Assembly: GCA_036940085.1 (NCBI GenBank)
Contig: JALLBK010000361.1
Coordinates: forward strand, 1 to 34,311
Direction: 5' to 3'
From: Discostella pseudostelligera
Taxonomy: Eukaryota > Bacillariophyta > Thalassiosirophyceae > Thalassiosirales > Thalassiosiraceae
DNA: 34,311 nt
Below the pieces are notes generated by a model that made no database searches, had not been told where the DNA came from, and worked only from the letters and a program-made list of their open reading frames with translations. Position numbers and translations under genes: made by a program. Below, piece by piece: positions 9,828 to 20,298 of this stretch; within the stretch, counting starts at the first letter, position 1, and each line of letters begins with the position of its first letter.

Positions 9828-10317
9828 TTACCGTCCTCACCCACCTGCAGGATTGTTGGCACAACCTAATTGATTTACGCGACGGATATTGGAGCCACTA
9901 CCACCCTCACCACGAGTACTACTGCCTGAACCTGATCCTCCACCGGCTCCCCCACTACGACGAATACCTTGACGTTGGGCGTAGGTGGTCTGTCGCCGTC
10001 CCTTTGAATTTTGTCGCATTTCAATTATTGTAGGTGTAACGGGTCCGGTGGAAATTATTTTGCCATGTTTATGTTAGAGATTTCAGAGTGTGATATCTTT
10101 CACTAAAAATCATACGCCATGCAGAAAATCAAATTCACCCCCTCTCTCTTCAAACACTCACCCGCTCATGCTCCAAGGCAGCCTGACTAGTTGTCAACGT
10201 TCTAAAAAATATTCCAATAAAATCGAACACTGCCACAACCCAATCTCGAAGTAAGGAGAGTCCCCACTTCCGCTTTTTTGTGTCGGAGACGGTCCCCTCT
10301 GATGTGATGTACACCAT
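9828..10317 (-). CDS. SELENOK: Selenoprotein K (UGA-encoded selenocysteine)
   Basis: Two exons: 10317-10162 (52 codons) and 10001-9828 (57 codons plus TAA). The intron (10002-10161) is 160 bp with donor GTGAGT and an acceptor ending AAAG, and joins them in phase 0. The 109-residue product starts MVYITSEG, has one membrane helix (about residues 18-41, WGLSLLRDWVVAVFDFIG), and a Gly/Ser/Arg-rich cytosolic tail ending RRVNQLG-CANNPAGG-U-GR. The TGA at 9837-9839 is followed by GGA CGG TAA. This matches the SelK family in its MVY start, WxLS, FFxTL and the closing AGGUGR with Sec third from last. SelK is an ER membrane protein linked to ER-associated degradation and palmitoylation. A SECIS-like hairpin follows at 9571-9612. 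Ordinary gene calling would stop at the UGA and miss exon 1. Confidence 0.93.
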
Positions 10318-10658
10318 GGATAATAATATGCAATTGATTCTGTACGAGTGCAGAGATTATGATGATAATAGTATGATAGTACTAGACTATCGAACATGAG
10401 TAGTCAGGGCTGGCTCCGACGGAAATGGAAATCTATCGTCAATGCTCTTTCCGGCAAGCAGCACTTCCCGCTAAATCCTTCCCGCCAACCTAAAACAACA
10501 GAAACTTTGATGCACACACACATAACACACAAACCACATGATGGACCACGGTGACATGCCGCCGCCGGCCCCCGTATCATTGCATCCACAACATAAACAT
10601 CAACAAGCAGCCTTCTTCAGCATCCACTCGATCATCTTCTTGAATACCAATATATATC
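10318..10658. promoter_or_regulatory. Divergent promoter, selenoprotein K / unknown gene
   Basis: This 341-bp promoter carries TTCCCGCTAAA (from 10465) and TTCCCGCCAA (10479-10488), two E2F-like elements 14 bp apart. No further gene is visible in it. Confidence 0.45.
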
Positions 10659-11357
10659 ATGGATGATTTTTCTAGCTGGCTCCGTCAACGCATCGCGGAA
10701 ACGGCCGCGGCTGCGGATTCTGTGGGTGCATCACCAACTGCACGTCCACCTCCAAATCAAATGCCACTTGCACATGTACCACCGCCGTCCACCGCTCAAA
10801 ACGATTCGAGAGCAAGCACGCCGTCACCGCCGCCGATCGAACCCTTAAATCAAAAGAAGCGTACACTGTATTCCATCAACGATAAGATTCGTATTCTCAA
10901 ACGAATGCAAGATTATAGCAATCGACATCCAAATAAACCTCTACAGACGCAATTAAAGGTATTGAATCTTTCTCACATTGGATATTCCAACGCGAAATTA
11001 TGGATGGACACTTGTGATGAAATATATACTGCTCAACGATTAGGGTATGGATCGCGTTATCGGCTTAAAGCGAGAGAACGAGAACATGTCCAAAGAGAAT
11101 TGTTGAAGAAAAGATGCGGGTCCGATGGGGAGGAGGCATCAGCATCAGCAGAAGCATTGGCAGAAGATGTAGAAGCTGAAGATAAGGAGGATATTGACCA
11201 ACGACACATGTCCCATAACCAAGTTGGCATAGACTTTAACACAGATGATTACAATTCTGATGATGAAGAATTCTTAGGAGCCATAATTTATCGGTCATCC
11301 CTCACCGCAAAGTTGAGGAGGGAGGCAGCATCCCAAATTGGAAAGGCAGATATTTGA
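10659..11357 (+). CDS. Conserved-looking protein of unknown function
   Basis: The product has 232 residues, a single exon, ATG at 10659. I do not recognise the family. Residues about 1-70 are Pro/Ala-rich. About 70-135 form a charged, likely helical block (YSINDKIRILKRM, then IGYSNAKLWMD) that could be a helix-turn-helix of the kind in CENP-B or transposase N-termini; this is only a resemblance of pattern. A basic segment (about 133-150) is followed by an acidic Ala/Glu/Asp segment and a short C-terminal tail. Charge layout suggests a nuclear protein. It shares its promoter with selenoprotein K and converges on the ArsC-like gene 187 bp away. Confidence 0.6.
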   Translation: MDDFSSWLRQRIAETAAAADSVGASPTARPPPNQMPLAHVPPPSTAQNDSRASTPSPPPIEPLNQKKRTLYSINDKIRILKRMQDYSNRHPNKPLQTQLKVLNLSHIGYSNAKLWMDTCDEIYTAQRLGYGSRYRLKAREREHVQRELLKKRCGSDGEEASASAEALAEDVEAEDKEDIDQRHMSHNQVGIDFNTDDYNSDDEEFLGAIIYRSSLTAKLRREAASQIGKADI

Positions 11358-11544
11358 TATTTGACACGCGAGATGATGTAGGAAGGTACTACGTTCAAGA
11401 AATATTCGGTTTATGCAATACTAATCTTATATCCAACATTGTTTGTCTACTGCACGCTCGTTGTACCCAAAAAATTACGTGCGCCGGCTTCCCCTCCTAA
11501 AATTATTGCACTCCAACGGGACATCATCCTTCTCAAGTTGTGTA

Positions 11545-12630
11545 TCATGAGAGTGCGCAACTCTTCAATTGATTCATAAACTCATTGACCTGCTGTCGGA
11601 TTTGCCGACTCACGCGTAAGAAGGCAACCTCTTCTCCCTCGGTTAATGCCGCAGTCGAGGGTGGATCCACGTCCCAATTCAACATTTCCTTGCTCACGTC
11701 GGCTAATGGTCGTGTCAATGATTCTGGGCACAAACATAGTACGATGAGATTATCCACCAGATGTGTGCTATTGGTGTTGGTGGTGGTGTTGCTACTGTAT
11801 TCGACGCCATCGGCAATAATAGTTTGTGTATCTCCTTTCTCGACTTCTTGATTTGTTTTTCTTGGTATTCCAGCAAATGCCATTCCCATGTCCCTCGATG
11901 CATTCTCCAACATGTTGCTAATTCTAGGAATTAGTAATTGCGATCTCCAATTCCTCTTGGTCATATCGATGATTCGCTCCTTGGACACATAATGTCTGCG
12001 ATCATGATGACCGAGAAGGTCGTGGAAGATGTCTCGAAATGACTTCCTTTCATAGTTGGATATATCCACTCCATCATGTGCCATTGCCCGCACTGCCATT
12101 TCTTTGGGGTGTCGACGTCGTGCCGACAACGGACAAACTTCCCCATCGCATGTATTGCATTCAAATGTCGAAGTGAGGCTGGATTCATCTCGCGGTGAAT
12201 GCTTTGGTTCCATGCTGCACGCCGATGTTTTTTCCCTTTCATCATTAGTGGGTGCAACGCAGGTTTCGTCTAGGGCAACCGATGCAACGAAGAGACCATC
12301 CACAAAGGCACGGAGTTTCGTAACTCCGTCGTCTTCGCCGTCACCGCCGCCACCGCTGCTCTCGAGCTCTCTGCGCTCTGCCTTTATCCACTCCTTCGCC
12401 CAAGCCTCAGCCATCTGCGAGCGGCAGCTATTCGACTTGCATGCGAAAACAATTGTCGTTGACATTATGGTTATGGTAGAGCAACCGATGTTATTGGAAC
12501 TTGGACTTTGGATTTCACCGGCAACAGCGGCAACACCAGCGTCATCAGCTTTCGCCGCTGCCGCTGCTGAAAACTGGAGGCTTTGATAGTCCGGCGAGCT
12601 ACTACAAGTGCTACTGCTACAGTCCATCAT
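11545..12630 (-). CDS. ArsC / low-molecular-weight phosphatase-like protein
   Basis: The product has 361 residues in one exon. A Ser/Ala-rich N-terminus precedes the phosphate-binding loop CKSNSCRS (Cys64, Arg70: CX5R) followed by QMAEAWAK, as in thioredoxin-coupled arsenate reductases and low-molecular-weight tyrosine phosphatases. Later blocks also fit: HDGVDISNYERKSF (about 190-205), LIVLCLCPESL (about 300-312), then a Trp with a downstream DPPS and a C-terminal helix with paired Arg (VSRQIRQQ). The catalytic Asp-Pro equivalent may be the DPPS Asp. The family's usual length is 130-150 residues; here the excess comes from the N-terminus, a roughly 100-residue Cys/Ser/Glu-rich insertion after the P-loop and another of about 80. 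Arsenate reduction or protein phosphatase activity is possible; which one cannot be told. Met56 is an alternative start close to the core. Confidence 0.72.
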   Translation of the reverse strand: MMDCSSSTCSSSPDYQSLQFSAAAAAKADDAGVAAVAGEIQSPSSNNIGCSTITIMSTTIVFACKSNSCRSQMAEAWAKEWIKAERRELESSGGGGDGEDDGVTKLRAFVDGLFVASVALDETCVAPTNDEREKTSACSMEPKHSPRDESSLTSTFECNTCDGEVCPLSARRRHPKEMAVRAMAHDGVDISNYERKSFRDIFHDLLGHHDRRHYVSKERIIDMTKRNWRSQLLIPRISNMLENASRDMGMAFAGIPRKTNQEVEKGDTQTIIADGVEYSSNTTTNTNSTHLVDNLIVLCLCPESLTRPLADVSKEMLNWDVDPPSTAALTEGEEVAFLRVSRQIRQQVNEFMNQLKSCALS

Positions 12631-13280
12631 ATCATCTGCCCTGGTGCCAACAACAGCTGATGTTGATGTCTGATGTGTTGGAGTTGTATTTAGATCGTTT
12701 TCATTAATCGGCGGCGAAATATCTATTGACCATTGAAAACACCACTTGTCCGACTGGAGAGGATATGACTATGACAAGTATACTTGATCGCCGCGATCGG
12801 TGGCCGCAATCCAAGCAAGAATAATAATTGATGGCTATGATAATATTATTGAACTCCTACGAATCGTTGTTGCGTTGGTGACCTTCTTCTTGCCACGAGA
12901 AGGTGGACATGAAAGTAGAGAGAAGAGAGTTGATGTGAGATTCTGTAAAAGAGGGAGTTCCCGCCATTTGTTCCAAGGTGAAAGTATCCCGCGAAATCGC
13001 TGCCGCGTGTAAGCTTTTAATTTGAATCGAGTCAATAATATTGAAGTCTCCCGCCAAATCGGAGTTGAACATCTACCATCGACCTCTTGCTTCTCGCCCT
13101 CTCGCGCTCTCTCGCGATGCTCGCAATCGCAAATCGCAAGATCTCGCATCTCGCATCATCCTTCAATTCCACCATAATCATAATCCACCCCCTCGTCCAC
13201 CTCTTCTCCGAGCCGCCCACTCTGGCTTGCGATGAATCTATTCTATTCTATTGCTATTGCCATTGCGCCTTCGTGTTGTC
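12631..13280. promoter_or_regulatory. Divergent promoter, ArsC-like / SDR genes
   Basis: This 650-bp promoter has E2F-like sites at 12958-12965 (TTCCCGCC), 12987-12996 (TCCCGCGAAA) and 13049-13058 (TCCCGCCAAA), one CCTACG at 12856-12861, and a cluster of CTCGC(G/A/C) units at 13093-13155, two of them exactly 10 bp apart. A small upstream ORF (13232-13333) overlaps the SDR start in another frame. Confidence 0.45.
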
Positions 13281-14738
13281 ATGTCAAAAAAACCTTCGAA
13301 GAAAGCCAGCACTGCCAATCTGCATGCTCCTGACCGGCGCATCTCAGCATCAGCGGTGGTCGAGGTCGACCATCTCGCCGCGGCATGCCTCGCCGCGTAC
13401 ACTTTGGGCTTCATCTTCTTCCGTATAGCCGAGATTGGAATGTGCGTCTACTACTACACTAGGGAATGCGTATCCGTGTTGGTTGGTACGATCATGCTTC
13501 ATTTAACGCTCGGGCTACGAGGAAAGATGGCGTTGCATATCTTGTCAATGGTGGTATTGGTGCACTTTCTCGACAATTATCTTCCCAAACCTCTACCACC
13601 GCCACCAAACAACAACAAAATAAATTTATTTTCATCCAGAACGATTGTTATCACTGGAGCCAATGCTGGAATTGGTTACGAAGCATCGAGACAACTTGCA
13701 GTAAATTATGGAATGCAAGTTATCATGGGTTGTCGATCCGAGTCTCGATGCAACAAGGCATCAAATGACATCCGAGCCGAGCTAGCTGCAACTAACAATA
13801 CACAAGGATCTGTCACTCCAATGCTCCTCGACTTGTCCAACTTCGACTCGGTCGAAACTTTTGCCTCTCAGTTAAAAGGTCGACATATCGGAACATTATT
13901 CAACAATGCTGGATATGTACCCACGGCAGGATTACCCGTGAATAGCTACGGCCTTGATCCATCCTTAACCTCCATGCACATATCTCATTTTTATCTTACC
14001 GAATTATTGCTACGCGAGAATCCTACCATGAGAGTGATTAATACCTCCTCGGGAACGCATCATTTGTGTGCATTGCCGTTTGCATACATACCGCAATGGA
14101 TTCGGGAGAATTATTTGACATTGCCACAAAGTTGTGGATGCATTACGGAAGAATTTCTGCAGAGTGGCATTCGATCCGAAACGGATGATGCGGCATATAT
14201 TCAAGCAAAGTTGGCCAATGTGATGCATGCTGTGGAAATTCCCCGACGGCATCCGAATGCGGCACTATCAGTGGCAATTGATTTGGGATGGGTCGGCACG
14301 ATGATTCAACCATTCATGAGAGACACAGTATTCGTAAGTTGGAATTGGAAACTGATTGCTATACAACATGCACATTTACCTTATTATCACGTTGGCTGAT
14401 GATTTTTTGTTTGCATTGACGCCATTCTCTTTCCATTCATCAATCTCTCTCTGAAGACCCCCACAAATGTCGGCTGGATGAGAAATGTGCACATTGGAGT
14501 ATTGCCGGTAATGCACGCCGTATTATCCAGCAATGAGGAGCTACTGAATGATTTGGAACATGGTCGAGCTTCTACAGGTATAGTAATGAATGTATTTGGT
14601 CGAACGATGGAGGCATTTACATTACCGTGGTGGACGACGCGTGTTAACCTTGGCCGAGATCGTATGATGGAGTTGGGCGAGAAGTTGTGGGAGGAGTCCG
14701 CGAAGGTGATACAATCTCTTGGACATGATGTGTGGTAA
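13281..14738 (+). CDS. Membrane-anchored short-chain dehydrogenase/reductase
   Basis: Two exons (13281-14333, 14457-14738) with a 123-bp intron in phase 0 (GTAAGT...GAAG) give 444 residues. The N-terminus has two hydrophobic segments (about 30-60 and 62-100) that should anchor it in a membrane. The Rossmann SDR domain follows: TGANAGIG cofactor loop (125-132), NNAG (208-211), catalytic Ser in NTSSG (about 256) and YIQAK as the YxxxK pair (Tyr306, Lys310). The arrangement is that of retinol dehydrogenase/protochlorophyllide reductase-like SDRs; the substrate cannot be told. I chose the ATG at 13281 because the open frame above it starts only at a TTG. Without splicing, the frame ends shortly after the active-site half. 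Confidence 0.82.
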
Positions 14739-14843
14739 TATTATAATTGCATATCTATGAGGAGAAGGCAAGTATAATGGACGGATACATCTGGTGGTAA
14801 GACAGCCAGAATGATGAACACCATCTATCTGATGTCAACCTTC

Positions 14844-16091
14844 TTATCCTTGATTGACTCCTCTCTCCTTATCCTCGTCATCACCCGTCGATGACGACGA
14901 TGGGTGATAGCGAAGACTGTTCCGGAACTCCTCCTCCCGCGCCTCATCCTCCAACGATCCCACCACCTCCCCCTCCAATACATTCACAGCGCGCAGACTG
15001 ATCAAATCAAACACAAAATCTCCATCCTGTCCATCCATTAATGTAAACCCAATCGATTCAATATTCACCGCTCCATCAAGTGCTCGTTGAGAACGTCGCA
15101 TCCTACCCCGTGAGGTTAATGCAAAGTTTTTGAATGGTAAGATGTATCGTTGAAATCCGAAAGGTGGATAACCATAATAAGGATGATCATCGGCGCTTAG
15201 GTATGTTTTGCGAATGAGATTTCTTCGATTGCGCAAATGTTCTCGAACATCGAGAGATTGTTGTTCGGTCGGAGTGGTTGTTGTTGCATCGACTTCTACA
15301 ACTGATGTTCCTTCTCCATAATCTTGTTTCCGTTGTTGTAGTAGCTGACGCTTTTGCGCAATAAAATCATTAGTCTCTCCATCTCCACCTTCCTCATCGG
15401 ATGGTTTGCCAACAAGGAACCCCTGATACATATCCTCGGGAAAATATGTCTCAACGTGCAAATTCACCGCATACGTTCGTCCATCGGTACGACAACAAAT
15501 TTCTAATGCCTTGTATTGATTCGACAGTGGTGCACCAAAAGGATAATCGGGTGAGAGTATAGCCGCAAAGCCAGAGCGAGTGATGCCGCGTGCTAATTGG
15601 GAGTGGGGGTTGATACGCGTGTCGATGGTTCCAGACCATCGAAGGAATGGTGGCGATGATGATGATGCTGCTGTTGTAGATGGTGACCACGATGATGGCG
15701 AGATCCCAACTTCATCACCGTCATGATTATTGTTGTTCTCATGAAACTGCATATGGCTCGAACTGTATCCCCCAATCACACCATCATCGGACACTCTCCA
15801 CCCACCAAAGATTCGCCGTGGTTGATTGGGAAGCAACGATTGGCGCAAGTCGGCGGCATCGTCATGTCGTCGAAAGTCAAAGAGTGAAATTGGACCACGG
15901 AGAGGCCGCGAATCATTGTACTTCGTTTGGAGGAGAGCTTGACGAATGGCGAGGTAGCGGCGGAGGGCGCCGCCCCCTTCTTTGGGGAATAGGAGCTGCC
16001 GGGGCACCATTATGTAAAATGCTTGTTTGGTGTTGGATGGTGTATCTAGGTTGGTGCCGTGTGCCGTCGTCGCCGGTACATCTTCCGCCAT
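14844..16091 (-). CDS. NDUFAF1: CIA30-domain protein, NDUFAF1-like complex I assembly factor
   Basis: The product has 415 residues, single exon. The ATG at 16089-16091 has a good context (AAAATGG); the open frame above starts only at a TTG. The CIA30 domain spans about residues 70-360: an LFDFRR start, [38 protein letters not shown], a block with [13 protein letters not shown] and [12 protein letters not shown], and near the end [11 protein letters not shown] and [20 protein letters not shown]. These fit the sandwich fold of complex I intermediate-associated protein 30, which helps assemble the membrane arm in mitochondria. A roughly 75-residue insertion rich in Gln, Thr and charged residues splits the domain. 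The first 60 residues do not form an obvious mitochondrial presequence. Related CIA30 proteins also act on photosynthetic complexes, so a plastid role is possible. Confidence 0.8.
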   Translation of the reverse strand: MAEDVPATTAHGTNLDTPSNTKQAFYIMVPRQLLFPKEGGGALRRYLAIRQALLQTKYNDSRPLRGPISLFDFRRHDDAADLRQSLLPNQPRRIFGGWRVSDDGVIGGYSSSHMQFHENNNNHDGDEVGISPSSWSPSTTAASSSSPPFLRWSGTIDTRINPHSQLARGITRSGFAAILSPDYPFGAPLSNQYKALEICCRTDGRTYAVNLHVETYFPEDMYQGFLVGKPSDEEGGDGETNDFIAQKRQLLQQRKQDYGEGTSVVEVDATTTTPTEQQSLDVREHLRNRRNLIRKTYLSADDHPYYGYPPFGFQRYILPFKNFALTSRGRMRRSQRALDGAVNIESIGFTLMDGQDGDFVFDLISLRAVNVLEGEVVGSLEDEAREEEFRNSLRYHPSSSSTGDDEDKERGVNQG

Positions 16092-16275
16092 TTTCGCCAA
16101 ATCTTTCTCGCCACAATATCGCCACTTCAACCAGTTCCTATTACTACTTACTCCTACGTAGAACAGTACCAGAATCCTACGAGTTCCTACGGCACATCCT
16201 TACAGCCCAAGAAGTAGCGATCATTCATCTATTCCATTCGACGCAAAAGAAATCCATCAATTATTATTATCCATC
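16092..16275. promoter_or_regulatory. Divergent promoter with three CCTACG elements
   Basis: This 184-bp promoter between the CIA30 gene and the spliced unknown gene has CCTACG at 16153-16158, 16176-16181 and 16186-16191, all in the same orientation. No clear E2F-like site is present. Confidence 0.4.
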
Positions 16276-17116
16276 ATGCCTTTTCCATGGTTCACCAGCA
16301 GTACTAACGACTCTCGTCCTCCACATCTCCATTCATCATCTGCCACTATTATATCCCGAAGCAGCAGTGGTCGGGGAGGCAGGCATTATCTCGGCAGTAG
16401 TGGCGCGGCGGGTTCTACTTCATTGTCGACATCGCTGCCGTCGTCGCGGCTGGATGATGTTCGGGCCAAGGTACGATATTATGTCCAGACCGTAATTCCA
16501 ATTATCCATTATGTATGTTCTGCATTCCTTCTAACTACCATTTCGACTTTATGCAAATTCGTCCTAAAAGACTCGAACATCCTACCTACGAAAAGAGTTG
16601 ACCCAATCCCATAACATTGATTTATCTGGGGGAAGATTGAATAGGAGTAATACTAGGAGAGTTGGCAGTTCTGCACCACCATCAATTACAGTACCCGTTG
16701 CTGCAGCAACTTCAATTGGCGAGATCAGGAGACGAGGGGTTATTGTTGCCGTCGAAGACGATTTTTCTGCTCATACTCCTCCTGCATCTCTGTCATCCTC
16801 ACGGCACAGAATCGATCAGGGTTTAATTGATGCTAGTCGATTGTCACCGAAGCATATACTATCAGGGACGATGGGTGGAGGGGAAGATACAAACATTGAG
16901 AAGATGGTTGTACCATCACTGGGGAACGATAAGGTGGGAGATAATGTACCTAGTCCACACAAACGGTGGTGGTCGATGATGCCCAATACGATGGGAAGTG
17001 AAGGGATGTCGAATGCAACAAAAGATACTGCGCATGAATCAGACGCAGCAGCGGCAAATCCATCAACCAATCATCGACGTTCTGTGAGCTACAACACAAC
17101 GTATCACGTGCCTTGA
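16276..17116 (+). CDS. Ser/Arg-rich protein of unknown function, probably spliced
   Basis: The preferred model joins 16276-16512 to 16571-17116 across a 58-bp intron (GTATGT donor, CTAAC branch-like site, AAAG acceptor, phase 0), giving 260 residues. A second acceptor 27 bp downstream (exon from 16598) is also in frame. The product is rich in Ser, Arg and Pro with no domain I recognise; its C-terminus has a WW-SMMP segment. If the intron is kept, the frame instead ends at 16614 as a 112-residue protein whose C-terminus gains a hydrophobic membrane-like segment. The ATG at 16276 follows the short shared promoter with the CIA30 gene. Confidence 0.5.
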
Positions 17117-17240
17117 AAGTAGTAGTAACATATGAAGTTGCATAATTTTGATTGATTGAGAAAAAAATACTCTATCGATTGCACCCTGCAACCTGTCTAT
17201 TAGGAGATTAGGTAACGTAAAGGCTCATTCAGTTTATTAT

Positions 17241-20200
17241 TTACTTCTTGTCATCTTCCTTTGGTAAGCAATTCTCCAGAACTGCCCTCTTCATCACACC
17301 GTACGGGGCCGTCCTACCGGTCCATAATTCGAACTGTCCCACCCCCTGTTCCCATAACATTTCGGACCCACGTACAACATCGCACCCATTTTCGGATGCT
17401 TGGAGAAGTAACGCCGTGTTGTATGGTTTGTAATTGACATCAAACACAATGGGTAGAGGGTGGCTACTGATGCCCGAGTGGAGCATCCATTCGGGGAGTT
17501 GAAACTCGGCAGATGCAGGGAGCGTGCTAAGGACTACCTTGACTATTCCCTTGTTCTTGGAAAGTATCTCTCCGAGCGAGTTGCTGTCATTGTCTGATTC
17601 ACTATTGGTATTGTCGAGACTTGTCGCCACAATGCCACCGAATTCCTTCGCTAGATCCATGGCCTTCTCTGGAGTTCGATTGAAATATATGCGCTCGAGA
17701 CCCAACTTCGATGCCGCATAGGCAGCAGCACGCGCGGTGCCACCACCACCAAGAATTAGTGCATATTTGGTAGCAGTACCGCCCTTGCCTTTTCTACCGG
17801 TGTTGTTGTCATCATCGCCAAGCCTACGCTGCAAAGGATTATATATTCCTCTCCAATCGGTGTTGTCCCCTATCAATACTCTTGTTCCGAACTTATCCTT
17901 CTTCACAATAACAGTATTCACACTCCCAATTTCTTTCGCCGCATCTGTCAAGACATCTACATGGGGAATGATGTTCTGCTTGTGTGGGATAGTCACGGAA
18001 CATCCACCAAAATGTTCGTCATTCCATATTGGCCCCTCGATGAATTCCTCTACCGTCTCGACGTCGGCACGCGAATAGCTATGTGGTAATTTGACTGCCG
18101 CGAAGGCACTACCCTGCATTTGGGGGCTGACGCTGTAGGCAATATTATGTCCCAAAATGGCATACCGCTCCGTGGGTACCATCCCAGTGATAACACGTGC
18201 GGCCATAATTTCGGCCGCGGTCAATTGTCCCGGTGCCGCCTTGGACGGCAGGCACTCGTGTGTAACAGGAGTGAAGCGTGGATTGAGTATGCGAGAGTAC
18301 GATCCATCCTCGCCCAGTGTCAGTCCAATGCTGGGTATTTCCGGTTCGTCCAATTTGGATGCCGCCATCGATGCCTTATATGCCAATTGATCCTCGTCAT
18401 TATCATTGGAGTTGATACTGAGCACAACCTTCGCCCCGTGCGCACGATTGTTCATCCGACATTGTCGGAATAGTTGAATGGCCTCCTCCATCGAGACTTC
18501 GGTACCAATAACGTGATGACTTCCCAATATCAATGATGTGTATCGCTGCTTTGCCTTGCGTAACAACTTATCCGTAAGAGATGCGTCCCATGCACTCTCT
18601 ACATCTAATACTTCTACGGCACTGCGCAATCCCAATTCTAACAATTGGAACATGTGCCGGATGCCATCATCGTCATCTGGCCACGTCCCAGCCTGGTGGG
18701 CAGTGCGGACGGTGTACACGATTGGTAGGGCATCGTCGATGCTGCCTGATCCTGCAAATGGCAACGCAGGTGCACTGATTCAATGGAGAGAGGGAGAGCA
18801 AGTAGAGTGACGAAGAAATGGCGTGAGCAAATAATGATGCGAGATGAAGACGTGATATCATCAACGTAAGCATTGACAACACCACCAGATGGGGCTATGT
18901 ATCGGTACAAGTCAACAACGTTACATAATTCACTCACCGTTGTGCATGCGGCCGACAGAGTGCACGTAAACGTTGCTGTTGATAGAGAATATCAAACCTC
19001 GGATCATCACCATCACTATTGCAAGAGTCAGCATTATTCTCATCACTGCTCTTCATCGATAAATAATCTCTGGCCGCCGATAACAAATCAACACGATACT
19101 CCATCGAATCCACATCTTGACACATTTGTTCGACATAGGGTGAAGCGTCCTCGACTTTTGGAAACGACAAACTGAGGAAGAAGGTATTCTTTCCCATTGT
19201 TAGATCCGCATTATTGTTCGGTGCGGTACTTCCAGTGTCGCCCACGACGGGAGACGGGAGGAGGGCACGCGCAATGATTCGTTGCAGTTCCCATTCCATA
19301 TCCTCCCAAGACGATCCATTCTCCACAGTCTTTTGTGATGTCTCTACAATTCCCTCATTTTTGATGCACAATTCATAATCTGAAAATGGAATCAATACCT
19401 CCTCTTCGATCATTTGTTTCCGTTCCTTGGCATCGTCAATCATCATTCCTTCTCCATCGGGCTGTACATTCACATATACCGATAATAGTTTCTCATCCTC
19501 ATACAGTTCTTTTGCTACCATCCCCAATGCCCGTATCAAGTCTACTTCATACTCTTTCGATATGTCAAATGCAGCATGATTGAAATCAATAACAAGGACA
19601 CCGGTTGTGAGTGTAAGAGTCTTTTCGCGAATGAGATCACGGATTAGTTCGGCATCGAATACAAATGGTCCTTCGTCATCAAGCCCTATTGTTGAGAGGG
19701 AGATACCCGTGACTGTAGTACTACTGCTTCCGTCGGACGATGGTTGGCTACTGCTATTGCTGCTTGTGTTGTCATCATCGTCGTCCTCACCCAGGAATAT
19801 CGCACCCTGACTCCGTTGCAAACCCTCCAAGGTATCTTGTACTTTCTTAGCACCGCCTACCGCCAATAATGCTCCACTCAATGAAAGAGCCAAACGTTGC
19901 AATTCATTATTGGATGGTGAAGAGGATAGACCGAGGAGTACAATTGGTTTGTTGTAGTTTTCAAATAGATACTTTACGGTGGATGGTTGGGATGATGATG
20001 ATGATGACTTTTTGGGTTTCTTCTTTTTGGTGGATGATGTCGATGAATCGTCGGTGTCAGATTGAGTTTTCGAGGAGGATGCGCACAATGGAGAGATAGA
20101 ATTAGAGCGGTGGCGTTGATGAAACGGCACACTGCCATGCGCCGCCGCCACAGCCGACGACGACGGCGTCTTCATTGCGAAAGCCACCAATGATGTTTGC

Positions 20201-20298
20201 GGCGGTATGACGAACGCGGTGCTGCATGACAATGAAGCGAATATCACGCTGCAGCATGCAGCGAGCAACATTGCTATCCTTTCCGACGAGCACATCAT
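17241..20298 (-). CDS. Plastid 3-dehydroquinate dehydratase / shikimate dehydrogenase with N-terminal extra domain
   Basis: Two exons (20298-18938, 18774-17241) with a 163-bp intron (18775-18937) give 964 residues; the frame is kept by the acceptor at 18775, preceded by a long pyrimidine tract. It catalyses steps 3 and 4 of the shikimate pathway. The N-terminus is a signal peptide ending in an ASAFAP-like STAFVIPP, which implies the plastid. Residues about 110-365 form an unrecognised domain. Type I dehydratase spans about 371-645: Glu400 (MEYRVDLL), [12 protein letters not shown], His540 (GSHHV), Schiff-base Lys569 (GAKVVLSI), Arg615 (SYSRILNP) and APGQLT. Shikimate dehydrogenase follows: SVSP (668), VTIPHK with Lys719, GSVNT, NTDW with Asp760, and an NADP loop GGGGTARAA. 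All catalytic residues seen are present. The dehydratase is split across the intron, so exon 2 alone looks like a truncated enzyme. Confidence 0.9.

Noticed and set aside
9837..10019. 60-residue glycine-rich ORF, first considered as a Sec61-beta-like N-terminus
   Set aside because: It lacks the FYTDD-PGLK motif and membrane helix; it is exon 2 of selenoprotein K up to the UGA.
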